Below, in pieces: positions 8,652 through 16,174 of a DNA stretch of 64,000 nucleotides (positions are counted from its first letter, which is position 1; each line of letters begins with the position of its first letter). The stretch lies in assembly GCA_014728115.1 (NCBI GenBank), contig WJME01000100.1, positions 62,001-126,000 of the forward strand, given 5' to 3'. This DNA is from Candidatus Zhuqueibacterota bacterium. GTDB lineage: Bacteria > Zhuqueibacterota > Zhuqueibacteria > Residuimicrobiales > Oceaniaggregativiventaceae. Below the pieces are notes generated by a model. It did not search any database. It worked only from the letters and a program-made list of their open reading frames with translations, and was not told the origin of the DNA. The translations under genes were made by a program, and so were the position numbers.

Positions 8652-9506
8652 ATGAAAGTTTGTTCCTTTGCAAAAATCAACCTCCACCTAGCCATAACCG
8701 GCAAACGGTCTGACGGATATCACGACATTGAGACGATATTTCAGGAAATCGATTTTTGTGACTATATGGAATTTACCCCCTCTTCAGAGCTGTCTCTATC
8801 CAGTAATCACCCCGGGTTGCCGCTAAATGAGGAAAACCTGATCATCAAGGCAGCCAGGCTCTTGTCAGAGGACAAAGGCTGTCACATTCATATTGAAAAA
8901 CGCATTCCCATGGGAGCCGGATTAGGCGGTGGCAGCAGCAATGCCGCAGCGACGTTGCTGGCGTTGAACACATTATGGGACAGGGGCCTTTCGCCTGAGC
9001 AGTTGCACACATTGGCAGCCCAACTGGGTTCTGACATCCCCTTCTTTATCATCGGTGGAACGGCATGGGCAAGGGGTCGCGGTGAACGCATCCATCCTCT
9101 GACACCGGGCCCGGGTTATTATGGCGTTTTGTTTATGCCAGACATTCATATCTCGACGGCGTGGGCGTATCAAAACAGCAAATTTATCTTGACAAAAAGA
9201 GAAAAAAATCTTACATTACCTATCGTTTCCGATGTGTTAAATCGCCCAGACGCATGGAAAGATTTATTTTTTAACGATTTGGAGCCCATCGCGTTAAAAA
9301 AATATCCGCTTTTGCATAAAATCATAGCCACGATGTACGATTCAGGTGCGTTTTATGCGCATATGACAGGAAGCGGATCGACGATATTCGGGCTCTTTAC
9401 AGATCGAGAACAGGCCCGGCGAGCTGCAGACAAATGCAGAGATCGTGGAGAAACAACGATGTTCAGACCTGTGATCGATAGAAATCAGTCAATTTCGAGC
9501 GAATAA
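8652..9506 (+). CDS. ispE: 4-diphosphocytidyl-2-C-methyl-D-erythritol kinase
   Basis: ATP-dependent kinase of the non-mevalonate (MEP) isoprenoid pathway, giving the 2-phosphate of CDP-methylerythritol. The 284 residues match the GHMP kinase family. The N-terminal AKINLHL motif (residues 8-14), the ATP loop MGAGLGGGSSNAAATLLAL near 88-106, and a C-terminal MTGSGSTIFGLF are all canonical. It is followed by the tRNA-Gln gene, the classic ispE-prs neighbourhood. Confidence 0.96.
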   Translation: MKVCSFAKINLHLAITGKRSDGYHDIETIFQEIDFCDYMEFTPSSELSLSSNHPGLPLNEENLIIKAARLLSEDKGCHIHIEKRIPMGAGLGGGSSNAAATLLALNTLWDRGLSPEQLHTLAAQLGSDIPFFIIGGTAWARGRGERIHPLTPGPGYYGVLFMPDIHISTAWAYQNSKFILTKREKNLTLPIVSDVLNRPDAWKDLFFNDLEPIALKKYPLLHKIIATMYDSGAFYAHMTGSGSTIFGLFTDREQARRAADKCRDRGETTMFRPVIDRNQSISSE

Positions 9507-9600
9507 TCTCACTATATTTTAGTGTGCTGACCAGGGTCGTATCGGTTACGATCGGTAGAATCCATAATCAATATTCTACCCCCGCACTAGACATAGAAAC

Positions 9601-9672
9601 TGGGGTGTCGTCAAGTGGCAAGACACGGGTTTTTGGTACCCGCATTCGGAGGTTCGAATCCTCCCACCCCAG
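9601..9672 (+). tRNA. tRNA-Gln (anticodon UUG)
   Basis: The acceptor stem TGGGGTG pairs with CACCCCA. The anticodon stem CGGGT/ACCCG encloses the loop TTTTGGT, giving anticodon TTG at 9633-9635. The T arm is GGAGG-TTCGAAT-CCTCC. The discriminator base is G and 3' CCA is not encoded. A tRNA-Gln between ispE and prs is common in bacteria. A terminator follows 12 bases later. Confidence 0.97.
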
Positions 9673-9684
9673 CTACTTTCTCTA

Positions 9685-9713
9685 GGCAAAGATCATGGTC
9701 TTTGCCTTTTTTT
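9685..9713 (+). terminator. Rho-independent terminator after tRNA-Gln
   Basis: GGCAAAGA, a 6-base loop, TCTTTGCC, then seven T. The stem is perfect over 8 bp. It lies between the tRNA and prs, so either prs has its own promoter or it depends on read-through. Confidence 0.9.
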
Positions 9714-9740
9714 ATGTCAATACGAATATCTAAACCTGTA

Positions 9741-10715
9741 ATGCTTATGCCTGATGAAAACGCAGTGTTGGATCTACATCTCTTTTCTGGACGCTCCAAT
9801 CAACCCTTAGCCGAAAAGATCGCCAAGAGTTTAGGGATAACTGCTGGTGGAGTGGACATTAAAAATTTCTCTGACGGAGAAATTTGGGTCAAATATGATG
9901 AAAATATCCGAGGTAAAGATGTATTCATCATCCAGTCTACCCATGCCCCATCGGATAATCTGGTAGAACTGTTGATCATGCTCGATGCTGCACGGCGTGC
10001 CTCTGCCAAACGAATTACAGCCGTGATTCCCTACTTTGGCTATGCCCGGCAAGACCGTAAAGATCAACCCAGAGTTTCAATTACGTCCAAACTCGTCGCA
10101 AATCTCATAACTCAAGCCGGAGCCGATCGTATATTGACGATGGATTTGCACACGCCGCAAATTCAGGGGTTTTTCGACATTCCTCTGGACCATCTTTATG
10201 GCGCAAGTGTATTTATCAAGCATATGATTGACTTAAAAATACCCAATCTGGTGGTAGCTTCGCCTGACATTGGAGGAATCCGACTGGCTCGGTCATATGC
10301 CCGGCGGCTCGACACAGATCTGGTCATGCTGGACAAGCGGCGACTGGCTCATAATGTCTCGGCCGTAACCCAACTGATTGGCGATGTACGGGATAAGAAT
10401 ATCCTGTTGGTTGACGATCTCGTGGATACGGGAGGAACATTGGTAAACGGTGTCAAAGTGCTTAAAGAACAAGGAGCAAAAGATATCTATGCCGCGTGTA
10501 CCCATGCGATCCTTTCTGATAATGCTACCCAGGCAATCATAGAGTCCCCGATTACCAAAATATTTTTAACCGATTCGGTCAACATTTCAAAATCAAACGT
10601 TGAAAAAAACATGCAAATCATCAGTGTCGCTGATTTGCTCGCTGAAGCGATAAAACGAATACACATGGAACGATCGATTTCAGATCTGTTCCCTGAAAAA
10701 GGACCTATTCTTTAA
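9741..10715 (+). CDS. prs: Ribose-phosphate pyrophosphokinase (PRPP synthetase)
   Basis: Makes PRPP from ribose 5-phosphate and ATP for nucleotide, His and Trp synthesis. Canonical blocks include LHLFSGRSNQ, YFGYARQDRK, the histidine-containing MDLHTPQIQGFFDIP and the PRPP loop LLVDDLVDTGGTLV. The frame is open back into the tRNA, which is not coding. ATGs are at 9714 (directly on the terminator T-run), 9741 and 9747. I use 9741, giving 324 residues, close to the usual 310-320. No clear ribosome-binding site precedes any of them. rplY follows closely. Confidence 0.95.
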   Translation: MLMPDENAVLDLHLFSGRSNQPLAEKIAKSLGITAGGVDIKNFSDGEIWVKYDENIRGKDVFIIQSTHAPSDNLVELLIMLDAARRASAKRITAVIPYFGYARQDRKDQPRVSITSKLVANLITQAGADRILTMDLHTPQIQGFFDIPLDHLYGASVFIKHMIDLKIPNLVVASPDIGGIRLARSYARRLDTDLVMLDKRRLAHNVSAVTQLIGDVRDKNILLVDDLVDTGGTLVNGVKVLKEQGAKDIYAACTHAILSDNATQAIIESPITKIFLTDSVNISKSNVEKNMQIISVADLLAEAIKRIHMERSISDLFPEKGPIL

Positions 10716-10731
10716 ACATATGGAGAGTGCA

Positions 10732-11376
10732 ATGGAAGACCTCAAGTTGCATATTTATTCGCGCACCGAAACCGGAAAGGGAGCGGCAAAGAGATTACGC
10801 CGCGAAGGAAATATTCCGGGCGTTTATTACTATCATGGCCGTGAATCAATTCCTATTTATGTAAGCCGTCAGGACTTTGTCAAATTGGTCCACCATGGTA
10901 ATATCACGGTTGTCGATGCAATCCTGGATGATAAAGAACCGATGCAGTGCATTATCCGCGATACCCAGATCGATCCTACTTTACGTTTATTGGCTCATAT
11001 CGATTTTATGGGAGTTAAGACAGGTGAAAAGATCACCGTGACGGTTCCGCTGCAACTCAAAGGGCAGCCTGTCGGTGTACGCAGCAGCGGTGGTATCCTG
11101 AACCACATTTTGCGTGAAATTGAACTCTATTGTCTGCCCAAGGATATTCCCGAATTTATAGAAATCGATGTAGAGAATTTGGAGATTGGAGACTCTATCG
11201 ATGTGAGTCAGATTTCTGCAGGAGAGTATGAAATTCTTACTGAACCCGAACGCGTAATTGCAGCAGTAACCGCTCCCAGAATGGAAGAGGAAGAGGAAGA
11301 AGGCGAAGAAGAAGAAGCTCTCGAGCCTGAAGTCATTGGTAAAGAGTCTGAAGAAGAGGAAGAAGAGGAAGAATAA
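10732..11376 (+). CDS. rplY: Ribosomal protein bL25 (Ctc form)
   Basis: Binds 5S rRNA in the large subunit. At 214 residues this is the long TL5/Ctc form: the L25 N-terminal domain (about 1-95) plus the C-terminal beta domain to about 180. A tail made almost only of Glu (EEEEEEGEEEE and EEEEEEEE runs) follows. A GGAG at 10722-10725 sits 6 bases before the ATG at 10732, which decides the start over the ATG at 10720. It sits between prs and pth, a very common gene order. Confidence 0.94.
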   Translation: MEDLKLHIYSRTETGKGAAKRLRREGNIPGVYYYHGRESIPIYVSRQDFVKLVHHGNITVVDAILDDKEPMQCIIRDTQIDPTLRLLAHIDFMGVKTGEKITVTVPLQLKGQPVGVRSSGGILNHILREIELYCLPKDIPEFIEIDVENLEIGDSIDVSQISAGEYEILTEPERVIAAVTAPRMEEEEEEGEEEEALEPEVIGKESEEEEEEEE

Positions 11377-11389
11377 TCGCTGTTTGCAT

Positions 11390-11980
11390 ATGAACCCAAC
11401 AGAAACATCACCAGCCTTGATTGTAGGGTTGGGTAATCCCGGGTGGCGTTATAAAAAGACGAGACATAATATCGGTTTTATGGTGATTGATCGCCTGAGA
11501 AAAAAACTGTCTGTATCGCGAAAACGTCACGACCTGGCAAAAATCTGGACTGGTGATAAAAACGACGTAACTCTGGCCAAGCCCACGACCTTTATGAATG
11601 CGAGTGGTATGGCTGTTGAGGCGTTGCTCGAGGAATCCGCGCTACCCGTGGATCGTTGCCTGATTGTCTATGATGATCTTGACTTGCCTCTGGGAAAGAT
11701 AAGAATCAGGGCAAAGGGCAGCGCCGGGGGCCATAGAGGAGTTGCCTCTATCATCGACTATCTGGAGACAGAACACTTTCCGCGGCTTCGGTGCGGAATT
11801 CGTACGGCAGAGATAAACAACACAGATACGGTAAGCTATGTCCTGGGTCGATTTAAAAAGACAGATCGAGACTCTTTCTCCGGCATGATCGACCAGGCGG
11901 TCCGTGCTGTAGAGATGTTTATCTCGGATGGACTGGAAAAAAGTATGAATCAATATAATCGTATACAAAAGGATTTTTGA
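11390..11980 (+). CDS. pth: Peptidyl-tRNA hydrolase
   Basis: Recycles peptidyl-tRNA released prematurely from ribosomes. The 196 residues match the family. GLGNPGWRYKKTRHNIGF contains the catalytic His region near residue 27, with KPTTFMNASG and DDLDLPLGKIR following. The start is the ATG at 11390, 13 bases after rplY. A longer frame from 11336 would overlap the acidic tail of rplY and add a basic stretch not found in the family. Confidence 0.96.
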   Translation: MNPTETSPALIVGLGNPGWRYKKTRHNIGFMVIDRLRKKLSVSRKRHDLAKIWTGDKNDVTLAKPTTFMNASGMAVEALLEESALPVDRCLIVYDDLDLPLGKIRIRAKGSAGGHRGVASIIDYLETEHFPRLRCGIRTAEINNTDTVSYVLGRFKKTDRDSFSGMIDQAVRAVEMFISDGLEKSMNQYNRIQKDF

Positions 11981-12018
11981 CCGGAACAAAAAAGGAATTT
12001 CCTTAAAGGAGGATAACC

Positions 12019-12528
12019 TTGAACAAATACGAAACCATATTCGTCGTCGACTCTTTGCTAAAGCCGGATGAGATCGAAAGCATCATCACAAAGTATCAGC
12101 GATTCATCTCGGCTAATGGGGGGCAGATACAAGATATCGAACCCTGGGGAAAAAAACGGCTGTCTTTTGAAATTAAAAAGCGTCAGTATGGTTACTTTGT
12201 CCTGATTCGATTTGAAGGACCTGCCATGATGATCAAACAGCTCGAACGTGAATATCGTCTTAACGAGTCTGTATTGCGCTTTATGACTCTGCGCCTCAGC
12301 AAACAAGCTCTGAAATCGATGGAAAACGAGCAAAAGCAAGTGTCCAAGCCAGCTCCCAAGCCAACGAGTACAGAATCTCCTGAGAAAAAACAACCCGAGC
12401 CTGCCAAGCCAGAGCCCGAAGAGCACCCCCCGGCTGAAGAACCGGTAGCCGAGGCCGTGCAAGAGAGCATACAAGAAGAGGAACAGGAAAAGGAACAAGC
12501 CCCGGAAGAAAAAAAAGCAGAAGAATAG
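12019..12528 (+). CDS. rpsF: Ribosomal protein bS6 with long Pro/Glu/Lys tail
   Basis: Small-subunit protein that pairs with bS18. It starts with TTG at 12019, with AAAGGAGG ending 6 bases before, a strong ribosome-binding site that fixes the start. Residues 1-95 are the S6 fold (YETIFVVD at the start, WGKKRLSFEIKKRQYGYFVL inside). The last 70 residues are low-complexity, rich in Pro, Glu, Ala and Lys, beyond normal S6. It heads the classic rpsF-ssb-rpsR-rplI operon. Confidence 0.95.
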   Translation: MNKYETIFVVDSLLKPDEIESIITKYQRFISANGGQIQDIEPWGKKRLSFEIKKRQYGYFVLIRFEGPAMMIKQLEREYRLNESVLRFMTLRLSKQALKSMENEQKQVSKPAPKPTSTESPEKKQPEPAKPEPEEHPPAEEPVAEAVQESIQEEEQEKEQAPEEKKAEE

Positions 12529-12558
12529 GTGCCGCATTCTGACTTTGGAGGCTTGAAT

Positions 12559-13044
12559 ATGACGAATACCAAAATTCCAGACCTAAACAACGTAATGATC
12601 GCGGGACACTTGATCAACCAACCCGAGTTGCATAATACAGAAGGAGGATCCCCGCGTGTGACGTTTATTGTAGCCAGTAATCGGAAATATAAAGATAAAA
12701 ACGGTGTATGGCGAGACAACAATTGTGCTGTACACGTTTCGGCTGAGAACCAGTTGGCACAACTTTGCTGTGATGTGTTGCAAGCCAAGAGTTCTGTTTT
12801 GATCGAGGGTGAATTGGCCAATAAATTCCAGAATCTCGAAGATAACAATACCCGCCATATCTTGGAAGTCATTGCCAAAAAAATCCAGTTTCTCGATCTA
12901 AAAACCCAGGTGGACAAAGAAGAGGTGTACATCGATTCCGAAGATGCCCCGGTTGGAGACCTGGTTCGGGCAAAATTCGGTCAAGAGGATCAAGAGATTC
13001 CCCCGACTGATTTTGATTTTGGTTATCAGGATTTAAAAATATAG
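12559..13044 (+). CDS. ssb: Single-stranded DNA-binding protein
   Basis: An OB-fold protein for replication and repair, 161 residues from the ATG at 12559. GGAG at 12547-12550 decides this start over an upstream GTG at 12529. The core NNVMIAGHLINQPELH and VTFIVASNRKY is SSB-like. The C-terminus is acidic (PPTDFDFGYQDLKI) but lacks the standard DDDIPF tip that recruits partners. PriB-type proteins are shorter. Position between rpsF and rpsR is the usual SSB position. Confidence 0.88.
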   Translation: MTNTKIPDLNNVMIAGHLINQPELHNTEGGSPRVTFIVASNRKYKDKNGVWRDNNCAVHVSAENQLAQLCCDVLQAKSSVLIEGELANKFQNLEDNNTRHILEVIAKKIQFLDLKTQVDKEEVYIDSEDAPVGDLVRAKFGQEDQEIPPTDFDFGYQDLKI

Positions 13045-13053
13045 GAGCTTTGC

Positions 13054-13275
13054 ATGCTAAAGAAAAAACGGATTTGTCGATTTTGCGAGGAAGGTATCGA
13101 ATACATCGATTTCAAGGATGATAAACGGCTTTCCCGCTTTACCACAGAGCAGGGTAAAATTATTCCCCGGCGGACCTCTGGCACTTGTGCAAAACATCAA
13201 CGCCAGTTGACCCGTGCGATCAAGATTGCCCGAGAATTAGCACTGATTCCATACGTTTCTGAAATGACAAAATAA
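13054..13275 (+). CDS. rpsR: Ribosomal protein bS18
   Basis: Small-subunit protein of 73 residues that forms a heterodimer with bS6. It shows [23 protein letters not shown] at the start (Cys retained) and the conserved [19 protein letters not shown] region. It is preceded by a GGAG six bases before the ATG and sits 9 bases after ssb. Confidence 0.96.
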   Translation: MLKKKRICRFCEEGIEYIDFKDDKRLSRFTTEQGKIIPRRTSGTCAKHQRQLTRAIKIARELALIPYVSEMTK

Positions 13276-13297
13276 TAAAAGCAGGCAGGAAATAGAT

Positions 13298-13741
13298 ATG
13301 AAAATCATATTAAAACAAGATTTGGATAATCTGGGCAAAGTAGGCGAAATCGTTGATGTCAAGCCAGGATACGCCCGAAATTATCTGATTCCCAAAGGTT
13401 TTGCAATGCGTGCCACTGACTCGGCTCTTCGAATGGTTGAAGAAGAACAAAAACGGATGGAACGCCAGCACGAAAAAGAAAAAGAGCAAGCCCAGGTATG
13501 GGCAGATGAATTATCCAAGGTTTCTGTTACCGCTACAGTCCAAGTAGGTGAAGAAGACAAAGTATTCGGATCTGTGACAAACCAGGATATCGCCACTCTG
13601 CTCAAGGATGCAGGGCATGAAGTTGATCGAAAAAAGATTATTCTGGATGAACCCATAAAGGCGCTGGGTGTTTATGATGTGCCTGTAAAACTGCATCCTC
13701 AGGTAGAAGCAACAATCAAAGTATGGGTAGTACGAGAATAG
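13298..13741 (+). CDS. rplI: Ribosomal protein bL9
   Basis: Large-subunit protein of 147 residues with the N-terminal 23S-binding domain (MKIILKQDLDNLGKVGEIVD, then GYARNYLIPKGFA), a long connecting helix rich in Glu/Lys/Gln, and a C-terminal domain ending in HPQVEATIKVWV. It closes the rpsF operon. No strong terminator was seen in the 80 bases after it. Confidence 0.96.
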   Translation: MKIILKQDLDNLGKVGEIVDVKPGYARNYLIPKGFAMRATDSALRMVEEEQKRMERQHEKEKEQAQVWADELSKVSVTATVQVGEEDKVFGSVTNQDIATLLKDAGHEVDRKKIILDEPIKALGVYDVPVKLHPQVEATIKVWVVRE

Positions 13742-13854
13742 TTCGTCATTAAGTATTTTTTCCTTTTGTCTTTTCTGACGATTCCATATCTTTTAACGTC
13801 GTAAACCATGATCCGGCCAAAAAGATGTGTAGACTCCATAAAGAGGGGAAACCA

Positions 13855-14046
13855 ATGGAAAAGCAGTATCCGGCTTGTCTAAAATGCCAGCAAGGTGTAC
13901 TCATACCACTCTCTGATTATGGACGGGAGGGAGCCTCAATAATGTATAAGGCCTGGGTGTGTACGAACCCGGATTGCGGATTCAATATCCGTATTGATAA
14001 TGGTGAGATCAGTCGCGGCCGAGACATCAAAGAATCGACCAAATAA
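13855..14046 (+). CDS. Small zinc-ribbon protein, function unknown
   Basis: A 63-residue protein from the ATG at 13855, preceded by AGAGGGG at a suitable distance. Four cysteines form CX2C (8, 11) and CX4C (36, 41), the layout of a zinc ribbon. No other domain is present and I do not recognise a named family. It sits between rplI and a strong terminator, so it may be the last gene of the ribosomal operon. The cysteines and good ribosome-binding site argue it is real. Confidence 0.65.
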   Translation: MEKQYPACLKCQQGVLIPLSDYGREGASIMYKAWVCTNPDCGFNIRIDNGEISRGRDIKESTK

Positions 14047-14102
14047 CTGTTTGTCACCAATGATGCAGCACGCATTAAAGGGTGTGATGTGGGGCTGCTG
14101 GT

Positions 14103-14129
14103 AAGGGTGGGGACATTTCCACCCTTTTT
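14103..14129 (+). terminator. Rho-independent terminator after the zinc-ribbon gene
   Basis: AAGGGTGG, an 8-base loop, CCACCCTT and a T-run form a perfect 8-bp stem. It lies 57 bases after the zinc-ribbon stop codon and 21 bases before the next start codon. Confidence 0.85.
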
Positions 14130-14149
14130 CATTTGCAGGGATTGCCTCT

Positions 14150-15115
14150 ATGGCTAAACCGCGTATCATACATAAAAAGCAAGAAAAGCCCTCATTTTGG
14201 GCGCGTTATAAACTAAAAATTGCTTCCACTCTGTTGGCCATTTTTATCTGGTTTTTGGTCGTGACCGGGGGAACGTTTACTCATATCGTAACCGTTCCCA
14301 TTACAACACCGCAGAGTTCTGCCACCCATATCATCACAAACGAGATTCCCAAACGAGCCCGAATTCGGGTACGTAGCAATGGAACCTCCTTGATGGGATT
14401 TTTAATATTTCGTGAAGCGAGCTTGTATCTGGATTTCCCCTGGCAGGTAGGTACCCTTGAATTGCACCCGGACAAAGACAATGTCCTGGTTACTGGAAAT
14501 GCCAAAAACATCAATGTTTTGGAACTGATTTCACCCAAAACCATTGTCCTGAACATCGAAGATCTGGTGGAAAAAGAGGTACCGGTAAAACCGGGTTTTA
14601 CACTTAAAACACAACCCGGATATACGATTGTAGGCGATATAGAACTCACTCCCTCACGGATCAAGATTCGAGGAGCCAAATCCATTGTCGACACCTGTCA
14701 ATATGTCGAGACAGAAGATGCATCCTGGGATAACCTCAAACGCCCCTTGCGCAACCGCATCGATCTTAAAGAACCTTCTTTTAAAACGCTGATCTTGCTC
14801 GAAAATAAAGTCCAGGTCTTTGCTGATATTCAGAAATTGATGGAAAAGCAAATAGAGCGGGTTCCCATCAAAGTCATCAATCTTCCGCCTCAGACCAAAG
14901 CGATTGTCGTCCCCTCTACTCTATCCTTGGTTGTAGAAGGAGGAGTGAATGTAGTCTCAAAGGTAACGACGGAAGATATTGTGGCAACCATAGATTATCA
15001 AAAATACGAGGAACCCCAGGATACACCTTTTCCGGTCTCGATCGAACCTTTGCCGGAAATCAGATTTAGAGACATCAAACCTCAGAAATTTAAAATTGTG
15101 CTCGAACGACAATAG
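14150..15115 (+). CDS. YbbR-domain membrane-anchored protein (CdaR-like)
   Basis: A 321-residue protein with a short basic N-tail, one membrane helix near residues 20-42 and an extracytoplasmic part made of about three YbbR-type beta domains (for example VEKEVPVKPGFTLKTQPGY). In many bacteria YbbR proteins (CdaR) regulate the c-di-AMP cyclase CdaA encoded just upstream. No cdaA is here; the gene stands after a terminator and 9 bases before tsaD. The family is clear from the pattern, the regulatory role is not shown. Confidence 0.75.
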   Translation: MAKPRIIHKKQEKPSFWARYKLKIASTLLAIFIWFLVVTGGTFTHIVTVPITTPQSSATHIITNEIPKRARIRVRSNGTSLMGFLIFREASLYLDFPWQVGTLELHPDKDNVLVTGNAKNINVLELISPKTIVLNIEDLVEKEVPVKPGFTLKTQPGYTIVGDIELTPSRIKIRGAKSIVDTCQYVETEDASWDNLKRPLRNRIDLKEPSFKTLILLENKVQVFADIQKLMEKQIERVPIKVINLPPQTKAIVVPSTLSLVVEGGVNVVSKVTTEDIVATIDYQKYEEPQDTPFPVSIEPLPEIRFRDIKPQKFKIVLERQ

Positions 15116-15124
15116 AAAGCCAGA

Positions 15125-16120
15125 ATGTTAGTATTAGGCATAGAAACATCGTGTGATGAAACAAGCGCAGCTGTTGTCGATAAAAATCGCACACTGTCAA
15201 ATATAGTCGCCACTCAAACAGAGCATATAGAGTTTGGAGGCGTCGTCCCGGAATTCGCTTCTCGGGCTCACATCAGACAATTACCGACCATTGTCCGTAT
15301 GGCCTTAAAAAAAGCAGACGTGCAAATCTGCGATCTTGACGGTTGTGCGGTGACCTATGGTCCCGGACTGGCAGGGTCTCTGCTCATCGGGCTTTTATTT
15401 TGTAAAGGATTAGCCCAAAGTTTAAAGATCCCCTGGATCGGCATCAATCATCTGGAAGGCCATATCATGGCTGTGGCCGCTGAGAAAGCGCCACCGGATT
15501 TTCCCTATCTTGCGCTCGTGGTCTCCGGCGGACATACTTTGCTGGTCAAAGTCGAAAACCCTCTTCAATACGAAATCGTCGGACGAACCATCGATGATGC
15601 TGCTGGGGAGGCATTCGACAAAACCGCCAAGATTTTAGGATTAGGCTATCCCGGAGGCCCCATCATCGAACGCCATGCCAAAAACGGTAATGGCCGGGCC
15701 ATAGACTTTCCCAGAGCGATGCTGGACAAAAACCATCTGGATTTCAGCTTTAGCGGCCTAAAAACGGCTGTGCTCTATTATGCCCAGTCACTGTCCACTC
15801 GGGAAAGACAAGATAAAGTCGACGATATTGCAGCCAGCTTTCAACAAGCCGTCATAGACGTTCTGGTGGAAAAAAGCATGAGAGCGTTGGAACGATTCAA
15901 AATCAAAAATTTCATCCTATCCGGTGGGGTTGCCCGCAATTCGACACTGCGAGATGCATTTTCACACTCTTGTAGAGAAAACCAAATCGACTTTAGAGTG
16001 CCTGCCCCGGAACTCTGCACCGACAATGCCGCCATGATTGCACGTGTCGGACACATTCGTCTGCAACGAGGAGAATTCTCTGCAAACACCCTGGATGTCA
16101 AACCCAATCTTTCCTTGTAG
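15125..16120 (+). CDS. tsaD: tRNA N6-adenosine threonylcarbamoyltransferase
   Basis: Transfers threonylcarbamoyl to A37 of ANN-decoding tRNAs. The ASKHA-fold protein begins LVLGIETSCDETSAAVVD, has the metal motif INHLEGHIMA, the GGHTLLVKV nucleotide loop and GYPGGPIIE. At 331 residues it has the normal length. It follows the YbbR gene by 9 bases and is likely co-transcribed with it. Confidence 0.96.
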   Translation: MLVLGIETSCDETSAAVVDKNRTLSNIVATQTEHIEFGGVVPEFASRAHIRQLPTIVRMALKKADVQICDLDGCAVTYGPGLAGSLLIGLLFCKGLAQSLKIPWIGINHLEGHIMAVAAEKAPPDFPYLALVVSGGHTLLVKVENPLQYEIVGRTIDDAAGEAFDKTAKILGLGYPGGPIIERHAKNGNGRAIDFPRAMLDKNHLDFSFSGLKTAVLYYAQSLSTRERQDKVDDIAASFQQAVIDVLVEKSMRALERFKIKNFILSGGVARNSTLRDAFSHSCRENQIDFRVPAPELCTDNAAMIARVGHIRLQRGEFSANTLDVKPNLSL

Positions 16121-16174
16121 GAACAATTCTGTGGGATAATAGTTGCATCCAAGTACGTAGACTAGAGTAGACTT

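Noticed and set aside
9615..9740. N-terminal extension of prs reading into the tRNA-Gln gene
   Set aside because: These bases are tRNA and terminator; the Prs family begins near residue 43 of that frame.
12019..12528. Possible internal repeat or frameshift in the rpsF tail
   Set aside because: Frame is continuous, stop codon precedes ssb by 30 bases as normal; tail is simple low complexity.
12058..12932. Long open frames (159 and 246 residues) on the minus strand opposite rpsF and ssb
   Set aside because: They mirror the low-complexity acidic tail and the ssb codons; no ribosome-binding site and compositions typical of shadow frames.
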